Positions 25,961 through 34,032 of a DNA stretch of 54,612 nucleotides are shown here, piece after piece; the stretch's first letter is position 1; every line of letters starts with the position of its first letter. The stretch covers positions 1 through 54,612 of the forward strand of contig JAMOBJ010000024.1 in the NCBI GenBank assembly GCA_039908095.1, written 5' to 3'. Source of the DNA: Nitrospirae bacterium YQR-1. Its GTDB lineage: Bacteria; Nitrospirota; Thermodesulfovibrionia; Thermodesulfovibrionales; Magnetobacteriaceae. The notes beneath the pieces were generated by a model. It was not told the origin of the DNA and did not search any database. It was given only the letters and a program-made list of their open reading frames with translations. A program made the translations under genes and the position numbers.

Positions 25961-27418
25961 TTAATGAGCATAATAACTGCTGCCATCGTAACAGAGAATT
26001 CCTAACAGATTCCTCTTAGGGCTTGTGGTTCCCTGAAAACATGCCATTCCTATAGTGCTGCAACTAGCCGATGAATCATTAGAGGCAAATGTTAATTTAG
26101 TTCCATACATTACAGAGGCGCTTGATGCCCCGCCTGTATTGTTAAGCAAACTTATTGACGTTGAACCGGTTGTTACGGTTTGCCCCAAAAATGTAATCAT
26201 CTGAGTACTCTTGGCAGAGAGTGAGAAAGTTGTGCTTTCGTATGATTGCGTAGGCTTTAATGTGGCACCATTTGCCAAAACCATTACATAACCTGTAGCA
26301 GATGAGGTTGTCATGTTACTTGCCATGCAATAAAGTACCTGATTTGTATGTGTCTGTAGGTACGGCATAACATAACTTATATTTTTAGTGGTGCCTGTTG
26401 TGGTTAAAGAAGTCGTTGTTGTGGTTGTACCACCACCTGTTGTTGAGGCGGTTGTTGTGGTTGTTGATGTGGTGCCACTTGATGATGATACTCCGGTATA
26501 AAAATATTGTGTAGCACTTCCATCATGTCCTAACGCTGCTATTTTTGAACCATCAGATGATAAAGCGACACCAATCCAATATGCTAATCCTGCACTACCA
26601 GCACCAGTCTCAATATTCCATGTAGAACCGGAATCAGATGAAGTATATACATATCCCCCTGATTGTCCCTGTGAATGTACAATAGCGAGTTTTGTTGCAT
26701 CAGATGATGATGCAGATGCTTGCCAATAATTGCTTCCAACACTATTTCTTTCAGTCCATGTAACACCAGAATCTGTAGAAGTATAAATATAGCCTGGATA
26801 ACAAGCAGCAATCAGTTTTGACCCATCTGCTGACGATGACAAATGATTCCAATATTTTGTACCTGAATTTGTTTGTATAGTCCATGTAGTACCTGAATCT
26901 GTTGATGTATAAATGTATCCTCCTAAGACAGCTGCTGCAAGCTTAGAACCATCTGATGATGATGTAAGAGCCCACCAGTATCTTGCACCTGCACCTGTCA
27001 AAGTCATCCAAGTAGCACCAGAATCTGTAGATGTATAAATATAACCACCAGAACCAGCACCGGAACCATAATCAATAGCGGCAAGTTTTGAACCGTCTGA
27101 TGATGCTGCGATATGTAACCAATTTCTACTACCAGCATTAGTTCTTGCAGTCCAAGTAGCACCTGAATCTGTAGATGTATAAATATAACCACCAGAACCA
27201 GCACCGGAACCATAATCAATAGCGGCAAGTTTTGAACCATCTGATGATGAAGCTATTGCTTGCCATGATCTGCTACCAGCGCTTGTTCGTGCAGTCCATG
27301 TGTAAGTATCTGCCGATGCTAAATCACCAATCCACATGGACGTAGCAAAAAAAGACATTGTTACAAGAAATACTAATAAGCCTTTGGAAAACCTCCGTGA
27401 TTTAAAAACAACCTCCAT
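25961..27418 (-). CDS. Secreted BNR/sialidase-type repeat protein with an unrecognised C-terminal domain
   Basis: A 485-aa exported protein. I start at the ATG with GGAGGTGGA upstream, giving a signal peptide in FSKGLLVFLVTMSFFATSMW. Residues about 35-305 are six BNR-like units with the core YIYTSTDSGATWT and SSDGSKLAA (Asp-box type S-x-D-x-G-x-T-W), expected to form a beta-propeller. The first two units repeat nearly identically at the DNA level. A Thr/Ser/Gly linker (ASTTGGGTTTTTTSLTTTG) leads to a 130-residue Cys-containing domain shared with the downstream small protein. Asp-boxes do not prove sialidase activity, and catalytic residues were not identified. A surface-binding or adhesion role is plausible. 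Confidence 0.82.
   Translation of the reverse strand: MEVVFKSRRFSKGLLVFLVTMSFFATSMWIGDLASADTYTWTARTSAGSRSWQAIASSSDGSKLAAIDYGSGAGSGGYIYTSTDSGATWTARTNAGSRNWLHIAASSDGSKLAAIDYGSGAGSGGYIYTSTDSGATWMTLTGAGARYWWALTSSSDGSKLAAAVLGGYIYTSTDSGTTWTIQTNSGTKYWNHLSSSADGSKLIAACYPGYIYTSTDSGVTWTERNSVGSNYWQASASSSDATKLAIVHSQGQSGGYVYTSSDSGSTWNIETGAGSAGLAYWIGVALSSDGSKIAALGHDGSATQYFYTGVSSSSGTTSTTTTTASTTGGGTTTTTTSLTTTGTTKNISYVMPYLQTHTNQVLYCMASNMTTSSATGYVMVLANGATLKPTQSYESTTFSLSAKSTQMITFLGQTVTTGSTSISLLNNTGGASSASVMYGTKLTFASNDSSASCSTIGMACFQGTTSPKRNLLGILCYDGSSYYAH
27021..27249 (-). repeat. 144-bp tandem duplication in the BNR-like gene
   Basis: Two stretches of about 85 bp starting at 27021 and 27165 are nearly identical (GAATCTGTAGATGTATAAAT onward) and 144 bp apart, equal to 48 codons. 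Later propeller units are much more diverged, so this duplication is recent. Confidence 0.8.
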
Positions 27419-27439
27419 ATTCCACCTCCAAAAAATCAT

Positions 27440-27456
27440 TGGTAGTCATGCTACCA
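27440..27456. promoter_or_regulatory. Inverted repeat upstream of the BNR-like gene
   Basis: TGGTAG-TCATG-CTACCA is a perfect palindrome with 6-bp arms, 22 bp upstream of the start codon and just upstream of the ribosome site. It could be an operator or a leader hairpin. Confidence 0.35.
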
Positions 27457-27593
27457 TTCAAATTCATTCACACACAAACCATTTTAAAAATGTCGAGTCG
27501 TCATAATATATTCCTCCCATAATTAAGTTACATAATTTATAAATAGCGCCTTTATTTCAATATTGAGATTTTTTGAGACGTTTTTTCCTCCTC

Positions 27594-27676
27594 TGTCATT
27601 CCCGACTCCGAGCGGGAATCCAGTCTTTTATGTTTTTTACAAGGAACATGGATTCCGGCTTTCGCTCGGAATGACA
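27594..27676. repeat. Palindromic dispersed repeat, family C
   Basis: The left end TGTCATTCCCGACTCCGAGC and right end GCTCGGAATGACA are inverted, with inner blocks GGGAATCCA and TGGATTCC also inverted. Similar nonautonomous palindromes are widespread in bacterial intergenic regions. An open frame on the minus strand through this element is not a gene. Confidence 0.65.
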
Positions 27677-27853
27677 AAAAAAGAAAAAGGAATGACAGCT
27701 TAGAAGGCTCTTTGATTGTTTTACAACGGAAAGTAAAAAAAGACGAAATATTTATGATGCAATACATGATGACACTAAAGAAGAAATGAGACAAAAGTAT
27801 TTTGTAGGAGGATTGTGGCGTTATTAGAGGGGATGTTATTCTACTGCTTTTGC

Positions 27854-27876
27854 GATAGATAGATAGATAGATAGAT
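27854..27876. repeat. GATA microsatellite
   Basis: Nearly six units of GATA in tandem. Tetranucleotide tracts slip readily, but no coding frame or promoter spacing that would be altered was identified. Confidence 0.85.
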
Positions 27877-27955
27877 GTTGACTGATTAATTGCTCTTTTT
27901 TAGTTAAAAGCATATAAAAGACTTCCGCCTGCTGCCTCCCTACGTTTTGGAGCTA

Positions 27956-27984
27956 AGTATAGAAAATATTTAGAAAAAAGTCAA
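27956..27984 (-). promoter_or_regulatory. Strong sigma-70-like promoter without an obvious gene
   Basis: On the minus strand TTGACT (27984-27979) and TATACT (27961-27956) are separated by exactly 17 bp. The predicted start is near 27949. The RNA would begin with a GC-rich segment (CGTAGGGAGGCAGCAGGCGG) in an otherwise AT-rich interval. The next credible gene on that strand starts more than 500 bp away. Confidence 0.5.
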
Positions 27985-28094
27985 GGGAAAAATTATTGTG
28001 TACTACCAAAATATTTTTATTTCAGGCAATTCGAGATGTTGCAGTATTTTTTGTAAATCTTTATAATTCATAAGAGAGGGTTTTTAGATGCCAC

Positions 28095-28200
28095 TATAGT
28101 GGATCCCATTGTCAAGACCACATTTAAGTGGAATTAAGGTATAACCCTCTAAGAGGGTGTTTAAGTTGTTAGTTACAGGGGTCAGTATAGATCCACTATA
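28095..28200. repeat. 106-bp element with inverted ends
   Basis: Perfect 11-bp inverted ends (TATAGTGGATC, GATCCACTATA) flank an interior with its own hairpin (ACCCTCT-A-AGAGGGT at 28144-28158). It resembles a miniature inverted-repeat element or an insertion sequence remnant. No transposase frame is present. Confidence 0.55.
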
Positions 28201-28246
28201 CATTTTTAAATGACAAAAAGCAGTCCAATCTATTATACTATCAATT

Positions 28247-28392
28247 ATACCAAGTTGCAGTCGGAAGTAAACACAGGCGGCTGGGAGCAAGCGACGCCTC
28301 CCCTTACAGGGGATTCCCCTTTAGGAGAGAGAGTACGCCCCGGAGCTTTTGACAAAGCCAACGAAGTTAAACGATTGAACGCAGCTTGGTAT
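28247..28392 (+). repeat. Dispersed MITE-like repeat, family A, copy 4
   Basis: The ends are ATACCAAGTTGCAGTCGGAA and CGCAGCTTGGTAT, with the long interior (CTCCCCTTACAGGGGATTCC). It ends 23 bp before the purD start, so purD transcription must begin within or across it. Confidence 0.88.
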
Positions 28393-28415
28393 TAGTCTGA
28401 TAAATTGGGGGAGAT

Positions 28416-29726
28416 ATGAAGATACTGGTAATAGGTGGAGGGGGACGGGAACATGCTATTATATGGGCTTTGAAAAAAAGTAAAAAAGTGGATAAGGTCT
28501 ATTGCTGTCCTGGTAATGCCGGTATTGCCGCCATCGCTGATTGTGTTGATATAGATGTTGATAATGTCTCCGGTCTTGTAGATTTTGTTAAATACGAGTG
28601 GATTGACTGCACAATTGTAGGTCCTGAGGTTCCGCTCTGTAACGGCATTGCAGATACATTTGAAAAAGAAGGGTTAAAAATATTCGGGCCTAACAAAAGA
28701 GCCGCCCAACTGGAATGCTCTAAGGCATTTTCCAAGGATTTCATGAAACGCAACGGTATTCCCACCGCAGACTACAAGGTCTTCTCATCATACATCCATG
28801 CCGAGGAGTACGTGCGCATCAAGGGTGCTCCAATTGTCATTAAAGCCGACGGACTTGCCGCAGGTAAGGGTGTTGTTGTTGCCGGTAACGCCGATGATGC
28901 CGTCTCCGCCATCAGAATGATTATGAAAGACAGGGTCTTCGGCACAGCTGGTGATAAACTCGTTATTGAGGATTGTATCGAAGGTGAGGAAGCCTCTTTC
29001 ATGGCCTTTACCGATGGTAATACCATTATCCCTATGGTCTCCTCCCAGGACCATAAGCGGGTGTTTGACAACGACATGGGAGCAAACACAGGAGGTATGG
29101 GCGCTTACAGCCCGGCCCCGGTTATGACCCCTGAAATTGAACACATTGTCATGGAAAAAGTTATGAAACCCACTATCCACGCTCTGTCCAAAGAGGGTAT
29201 AAAATACAAGGGCATCCTCTACGCAGGTCTTATGATTAAAGACGAAAAACCATATGTGCTTGAGTTTAACTGCCGCCTGGGCGACCCTGAAACACAGGCT
29301 GTCCTCATGCGTCTGGACACCGAGCTGATTGACATCGTTTTTGGTGTCATCGAGGGCAATCTGGATAAAGTCAAAGTTGAGTGGTCAAACAGACACTCCG
29401 TCACCGTGGTGTTAGCCTCAGGCGGCTACCCCGGAAAGTTTGAAAAGGACAAACCGGTTACAGGCCTTGATAAGGTAAAGGAACTGGACGATGTGTTTGT
29501 CTTTCATGCCGGTACCGGTTATAAAGACAACTCAATAGTAACTGCCGGGGGCAGAGTGTGTGCGGTAAGCGCTCTGGGAAGAAACATCAAAGATGCTCTC
29601 GATAAAGCCTACTCCGCTATTAAAATGATACACTTTGACAACATGCACTACAGAAAGGACATCGCCCACAGAGCTGTTATTCTTAAACCAACAGAACATC
29701 GTGAAAATGGGGTCAAGGGGTCTTAG
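28416..29726 (+). CDS. purD: Phosphoribosylamine-glycine ligase
   Basis: A 436-aa GAR synthetase, the second step of de novo purine synthesis (phosphoribosylamine + glycine + ATP). The N-terminal dinucleotide-like start is MKILVIGGGGREHAIIWAL. The ATP-grasp core contains GAPIVIKADGLAAGKGVVVA and the metal-binding block YVLEFNCRLGDPETQAVLMR. Length is standard. The ribosome site GGGGGAG is 5-6 nt from the ATG. The C-terminal domain (SVTVVLASGGYPGKFEKDKP) is typical. A family A repeat occupies its immediate upstream region. It is followed 52 bp later by uvrB. Confidence 0.97.
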   Translation: MKILVIGGGGREHAIIWALKKSKKVDKVYCCPGNAGIAAIADCVDIDVDNVSGLVDFVKYEWIDCTIVGPEVPLCNGIADTFEKEGLKIFGPNKRAAQLECSKAFSKDFMKRNGIPTADYKVFSSYIHAEEYVRIKGAPIVIKADGLAAGKGVVVAGNADDAVSAIRMIMKDRVFGTAGDKLVIEDCIEGEEASFMAFTDGNTIIPMVSSQDHKRVFDNDMGANTGGMGAYSPAPVMTPEIEHIVMEKVMKPTIHALSKEGIKYKGILYAGLMIKDEKPYVLEFNCRLGDPETQAVLMRLDTELIDIVFGVIEGNLDKVKVEWSNRHSVTVVLASGGYPGKFEKDKPVTGLDKVKELDDVFVFHAGTGYKDNSIVTAGGRVCAVSALGRNIKDALDKAYSAIKMIHFDNMHYRKDIAHRAVILKPTEHRENGVKGS

Positions 29727-29749
29727 ACACCTTGTGTGATAGGGTTTAG

Positions 29750-29765
29750 GGGAAAGCCCTTTCCC
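29750..29765 (+). terminator. Small hairpin between purD and uvrB
   Basis: GGGAAA-GCCC-TTTCCC followed by TTATTT. The stem is only 6 bp, so termination would be partial at most; it also lies close to the uvrB start. Confidence 0.25.
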
Positions 29766-29778
29766 TTATTTGTTGATC

Positions 29779-31770
29779 ATGGAATTTAAATTAGTAAGTG
29801 AATACCAACCAGGGGGAGACCAGCCGGAGGCAATAGAGAAGCTTTCACGTGGGGTTGGAAAACATCCGCATCAGGTACTTTTAGGAGTAACCGGCTCCGG
29901 AAAAACCTTTACAATTGCCAATGTTATATCTAACGTACGGAAACCGGCTCTCGTCATAGCCCACAACAAGACACTGGCTGCTCAACTGTATGGCGAATTT
30001 AAAGAACTCTTCCCTGAAAACGCTGTGGAGTATTTTGTCAGCTACTATGACTATTACCAGCCTGAGGCATATATTCCCAAAACCGACACCTACATTGCCA
30101 AAGATGCCATGATAAACGAGGACATTGACAGACTGCGCCACAGCGCCACCATGTCCGTGCTTGAGAGGAGAGATACCATTGTGGTAGCTTCTGTCTCGTG
30201 CATATACGGCATCGGCTCACCTGAGGACTACCTTGGGATGCACATTATAATCACCGAGGGTGCGGCACTATCGAGAAAAGAGCTGTTAAGGCGGCTTTCG
30301 GAGCTTCAATATCAACGTGTAGAGGTGGACTTTAAGCGGGGAACCTACAGAGTCAGGGGGGACACTGTTGAAGTGTATCCGGCCTTTTCTCTTGAAAAGG
30401 GAATCAGGATTGAGTACTTTGGTGATGATATAGACGCTGTCTTTGAGTTTGATCCACTCACCGGCCAAAAAAGCAGAAGACTTAGAAGTGCCGCCATTTA
30501 TCCGCGTTCACACTGGATAACTCCGGGCTATAGAATTGAGCCCGCCCTTAAAGCCATCAAGCTTGAGATGCAGCAGAGGGTGGATTATTTCCTGAAAGAG
30601 GGCAAGATTATCGAGGCACGGCGCATAGAGCAGCGAACCCTCTTTGATCTGGAAATGCTCAAGGAGTTTGGATTTTGTAACGGCATCGAGAATTACTCAA
30701 GGCACCTTAGCGGCAGGGCTCCGGGTGAGCCGGCCTACTCGTTAATAGATTACTTCCCGCCGGATTTGCTTATTGTGGTGGATGAATCACACGTCACAAT
30801 TCCTCAGATAGGCGGCATGTATGAGGGAGACCGCTCTCGCAAGCAAACGCTGATTGATTACGGCTTCAGGCTGCCCTCAGCGCTGGATAATAGGCCACTT
30901 AAGTTTCATGAGTTTGAAAAACGGATAGATAATGTTATTTACGTCTCGGCCACACCGGGAAAGTATGAGATACAAAAATCCCGTGGCTGCATAACAGAGC
31001 AAATTATAAGGCCCACAGGACTTATTGATCCTCCAATGGAGGTGCGCCCTGTGGCCGGGCAGGTTGATGACCTTGTAAAGGAAATACGTGCGGCGGCAAA
31101 GAGAGGCGAGCGCGTACTTGTCACAACGTTAACCAAAAAAATGGCTGAGGACCTCTCCGAATACTATAACGATATTCATATAAAGACCAGGTACTTACAT
31201 TCTGACATAGACACACTTGACAGGGTGAAAATCCTGCAGGATTTAAGAATGGGGGTTTTTGACTGCCTGATAGGAGTTAACTTATTAAGGGAGGGGCTGG
31301 ACTTACCGGAGGTGTCATTGGTGGCTATTTTTGATGCCGACAAGGAGGGGTTTTTAAGGAGCGAGAAATCTCTGATTCAGACCGCAGGCAGGGCTGCCCG
31401 CAATGTTAACGGTAAGGTGGTTTTGTATGCAGACAGTATAACGGGTTCTATGACCAGGGCAATGGAAGAGACTGACAGACGCCGTAAAAAACAGCTTACA
31501 TACAATGAGGAGATGGGAATTACACCGACCACGATTAAAAATAACATAAAGAACATTCTTGCCTCTATCTATGAGTCCGATTACTGGACAGTGCCGGAGA
31601 GATATGCCGATGTTGTGGCAGACGGTGAGACTTTGGATGAGGAGACGATAAGAAAACTTGAGGCGCAGATGAAAGAAGCCGCCAAAGCCCTTGATTTCGA
31701 GCGGGCTGCTGTGTTAAGGGACAAAATAAGAAACCTCAGAAACAGACTCCTTGTTCTTGGAATAAAATAA
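29779..31770 (+). CDS. uvrB: UvrABC excision nuclease subunit B
   Basis: UvrB (663 aa from the ATG) receives damaged DNA from UvrA, opens the helix and recruits UvrC for incision. [20 protein letters not shown] is the canonical beginning; two upstream TTG codons in frame are not needed. Walker A is [16 protein letters not shown]. The damage-probing beta-hairpin is in [12 protein letters not shown]. Walker B is [12 protein letters not shown]. Helicase motif VI is in [12 protein letters not shown]. The C-terminal UVR domain ([20 protein letters not shown]) binds UvrC. It is full length and not degraded. No obvious SOS box was noticed just upstream. Confidence 0.97.
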   Translation: MEFKLVSEYQPGGDQPEAIEKLSRGVGKHPHQVLLGVTGSGKTFTIANVISNVRKPALVIAHNKTLAAQLYGEFKELFPENAVEYFVSYYDYYQPEAYIPKTDTYIAKDAMINEDIDRLRHSATMSVLERRDTIVVASVSCIYGIGSPEDYLGMHIIITEGAALSRKELLRRLSELQYQRVEVDFKRGTYRVRGDTVEVYPAFSLEKGIRIEYFGDDIDAVFEFDPLTGQKSRRLRSAAIYPRSHWITPGYRIEPALKAIKLEMQQRVDYFLKEGKIIEARRIEQRTLFDLEMLKEFGFCNGIENYSRHLSGRAPGEPAYSLIDYFPPDLLIVVDESHVTIPQIGGMYEGDRSRKQTLIDYGFRLPSALDNRPLKFHEFEKRIDNVIYVSATPGKYEIQKSRGCITEQIIRPTGLIDPPMEVRPVAGQVDDLVKEIRAAAKRGERVLVTTLTKKMAEDLSEYYNDIHIKTRYLHSDIDTLDRVKILQDLRMGVFDCLIGVNLLREGLDLPEVSLVAIFDADKEGFLRSEKSLIQTAGRAARNVNGKVVLYADSITGSMTRAMEETDRRRKKQLTYNEEMGITPTTIKNNIKNILASIYESDYWTVPERYADVVADGETLDEETIRKLEAQMKEAAKALDFERAAVLRDKIRNLRNRLLVLGIK

Positions 31771-31810
31771 CAGAAAAAGAAATTATACAAGGTTAATGTG
31801 AACTTGCCTG

Positions 31811-31826
31811 ATACCAAGTTACAATC
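31811..31826 (+). repeat. Solo end of the family A repeat
   Basis: ATACCAAGTTACAATC matches the left end of the family A repeat, but interior and right end are missing. It lies in the short convergent gap between uvrB and the AEC permease and may be the remnant of a decayed copy. Confidence 0.45.
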
Positions 31827-31856
31827 AAAAAAGTAAAATTCAAAAGGATAAGGCAA

Positions 31857-32810
31857 TTAAAGCAACTTAACAATAATCGGCAGGGTAAACAGAGAGCAGG
31901 CGGTGGTAGAGACAATCATAAAAGCAGAGAGGGTAACGTCAAGATTAAATCTTGCGGCAATCAGAAGTGATACAACCATAGTGGGCATAGCGCCCTCAAC
32001 AGCACATGCATTAAGGGCAATGCCGTCAAGACCCAGCTTTTTTGCCACAACATAAGCAAGCATCGGTGAGATAATCAGTTTGATAACCCCTGAGACAGCG
32101 GCACAATAGACATGACTAACCTTTGGAATGGTTATAGCAAGACCGATACTAAAAATCATAAGCGGCACAACAAGAGAACCTAAAAGCGACAGAGCTCTAA
32201 ATACGGGCTCAGGTAACGCAATGCCGGCAGTCTGAATAATTCCGCCAATGATGACTCCCCAGATAGGGGGAAGTGATAGCACGGTTACTACAGACGAATA
32301 CAACATTTCCTTCCTGCACACTGAGGTTTTCTCAGATTGTCTCTCACAGTTGCCGTACCTTGCCGCGACCTGAGCACCGATTAACCATAGAATCGGTGTA
32401 GCAGTCATCAGATCGTAGTATAGGACATATTTCTGAGCTGCAGGACCATAAAGTTCAGTTATGACTGGAAGCCCCAGGTAGGTGGTGTTACCAAATGAGG
32501 CGCATATGATGAGTGCCCCGACTTCCGCCATGGAGATGCTTTTAAATTTACCGAGTATTTTAAATACAAAATGAGTGACAGCCATCAGAGTGCAAATAGT
32601 AGCGGCAGCCGTTGCAGGTACAAGCACAGCCTCAATATCAAGTGTAGTTTCAGAGAAAATCTTTATACACAACGCAGGCAGAAAGATATTTAATACGGTG
32701 GCATTTATAGAATTTCGGGCTGTATCTGCATCAATCCCGCCGGGTTTAAGCCGCCTGAAAACAACACCGCTTAGCACTATCAAGGTGAAAGATATAAGTG
32801 TCGCATACAT
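31857..32810 (-). CDS. Auxin efflux carrier (AEC) family permease
   Basis: A 317-aa inner-membrane transporter with about ten helices, in the AEC/bile-acid-sodium-symporter fold class. The family pattern is visible in the first half (ALIICASFGNTTYLGLPVIT with the conserved Asn-Thr and Gly-Pro region) and the second half (LNACAVEGAMPTMVVSLLIA). Bacterial AEC members move small organic anions such as malate or malonate; the substrate here cannot be told. It converges on uvrB and has no visible operon partner; the polysaccharide genes upstream are 67 bp away on the same strand and may read into it. Confidence 0.87.
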   Translation of the reverse strand: MYATLISFTLIVLSGVVFRRLKPGGIDADTARNSINATVLNIFLPALCIKIFSETTLDIEAVLVPATAAATICTLMAVTHFVFKILGKFKSISMAEVGALIICASFGNTTYLGLPVITELYGPAAQKYVLYYDLMTATPILWLIGAQVAARYGNCERQSEKTSVCRKEMLYSSVVTVLSLPPIWGVIIGGIIQTAGIALPEPVFRALSLLGSLVVPLMIFSIGLAITIPKVSHVYCAAVSGVIKLIISPMLAYVVAKKLGLDGIALNACAVEGAMPTMVVSLLIAARFNLDVTLSAFMIVSTTACSLFTLPIIVKLL

Positions 32811-32877
32811 AAGAGATTTGTATTATAGCAGAAGGTATATAAAATGATGACGGGCTGCATTTATATAAAACAATGTA

Positions 32878-34032
32878 TTACCACCTTCTCCTAACTCTCC
32901 CTGTATCTTTCTTCATACAAATATCCGACAAAAACATAAAAGTTTCATAGGCTGTGCGTTGCCAGCTGTAGCGCTCTGATAGTTCATAACTGCGAAGTGC
33001 ATTTTTGTATCTCAACTCAGGATTATCCATCAGGGTTTTCATGGCGGCAGTAATCGTGGCGGTATCCTCAGGGTTAAAGTATATGCCGCCGTCTTTCAGT
33101 GTCTCTTTCATCGAACTCATATCAGAGCATGCTATCGGAAGCCCCGCCGACATGGCCTCAAGCAGGATGTTTGAAATCGTCTCACAACTGGAGGCAAAGA
33201 CAAATCCATCAGCTTCCCTGTAAACCAGGGAAAGTTCCTCATATGGGATTGATTTTTTGTAATTTACAAATTCATGCAGGGGGTCACTTGAATCAATTTC
33301 TTTCAAAAGTTTTTTTAAGGCAGGCTTATAGTATGGACCGGCCAGTGAGAGTGTGGCCGGATAGCCCGCCGCTCTTAGTTGTGAAACAGCCTTAACTACA
33401 TTGTCCTGATGTTTATACACATCGACAATTGATACATAAAGCCATTTAAACGGACTCTGTGCCGTTGTTATTTTCTCATAGTCAGGTTTGTTTTTAAATG
33501 CCGGTGAGACTCCGTGCGGGATTACCACAGTTTTGCATGGTAAATTTCCTGAAAGTTTAAAAACCGTGTCTTTGGTGTATTCCGTCAGAAAAATCAGCCC
33601 GTCCGCTTTTCTAAATGTACTAATCTGTGCCTTACGCAAGAGCATTAGCCTTAAGGTCATAAGTGAGGGGCCGTAGCGTAATAATTCTTTAGTCTCAAAA
33701 GGCAGCAGGTTTCTTGCCATAGTTACAAACGGTTTAAAGTTTCCGTTAAAATTTCCACCTGGTACAAACAGAATATCCGCACTCTGCTCGGCCAATTGTG
33801 GCAGCACTCTGCTTTGCCAGTAGAGCCTGTACGGAAGCGGTTTGTCAAGCATAGGTTCATGGCAAAGAGTAAGGCCTTCTTTGGGAGATATCTTACTGAG
33901 AGTGTCTGAACCCGCCCAAAGCTTCACATTGCTAAATCCACAGGATTTAAAATCCGCCGCCTTAAAAAGCTCCGTCAGATGGGTTAGGCCGCCTCCCATC
34001 CTTAAATTAGAGCAATCAACGCCAAGCCTCAC
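32878..34032 (-). CDS. Glycosyltransferase family 4
   Basis: A 384-aa GT-B retaining glycosyltransferase that uses a nucleotide sugar, acting at the cytoplasmic face in polysaccharide or lipid-linked glycan assembly. The N-terminal acceptor domain begins MRLGVDCSNLRMGGGLTHLT with the Gly-rich loop of GT4. The donor domain has the E-x7-E motif (EAMSAGLPIACSDMSSMKE) and KWLYVSIVDVYKHQDNVV. The ATG overlaps the end of asnB by 4 bp. The C-terminus is basic (KDTGRVRRRW). Sugar specificity is unknown. Confidence 0.9.
   Translation of the reverse strand: MRLGVDCSNLRMGGGLTHLTELFKAADFKSCGFSNVKLWAGSDTLSKISPKEGLTLCHEPMLDKPLPYRLYWQSRVLPQLAEQSADILFVPGGNFNGNFKPFVTMARNLLPFETKELLRYGPSLMTLRLMLLRKAQISTFRKADGLIFLTEYTKDTVFKLSGNLPCKTVVIPHGVSPAFKNKPDYEKITTAQSPFKWLYVSIVDVYKHQDNVVKAVSQLRAAGYPATLSLAGPYYKPALKKLLKEIDSSDPLHEFVNYKKSIPYEELSLVYREADGFVFASSCETISNILLEAMSAGLPIACSDMSSMKETLKDGGIYFNPEDTATITAAMKTLMDNPELRYKNALRSYELSERYSWQRTAYETFMFLSDICMKKDTGRVRRRW

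Noticed and set aside
27552..27794. 80-aa open frame on the minus strand
   Set aside because: It is mostly the palindromic family C repeat translated and has no initiation signals.
27594..28392. CRISPR array
   Set aside because: Repeats in this gap belong to different families, occur once or twice and have no regular spacers; no cas genes are nearby.
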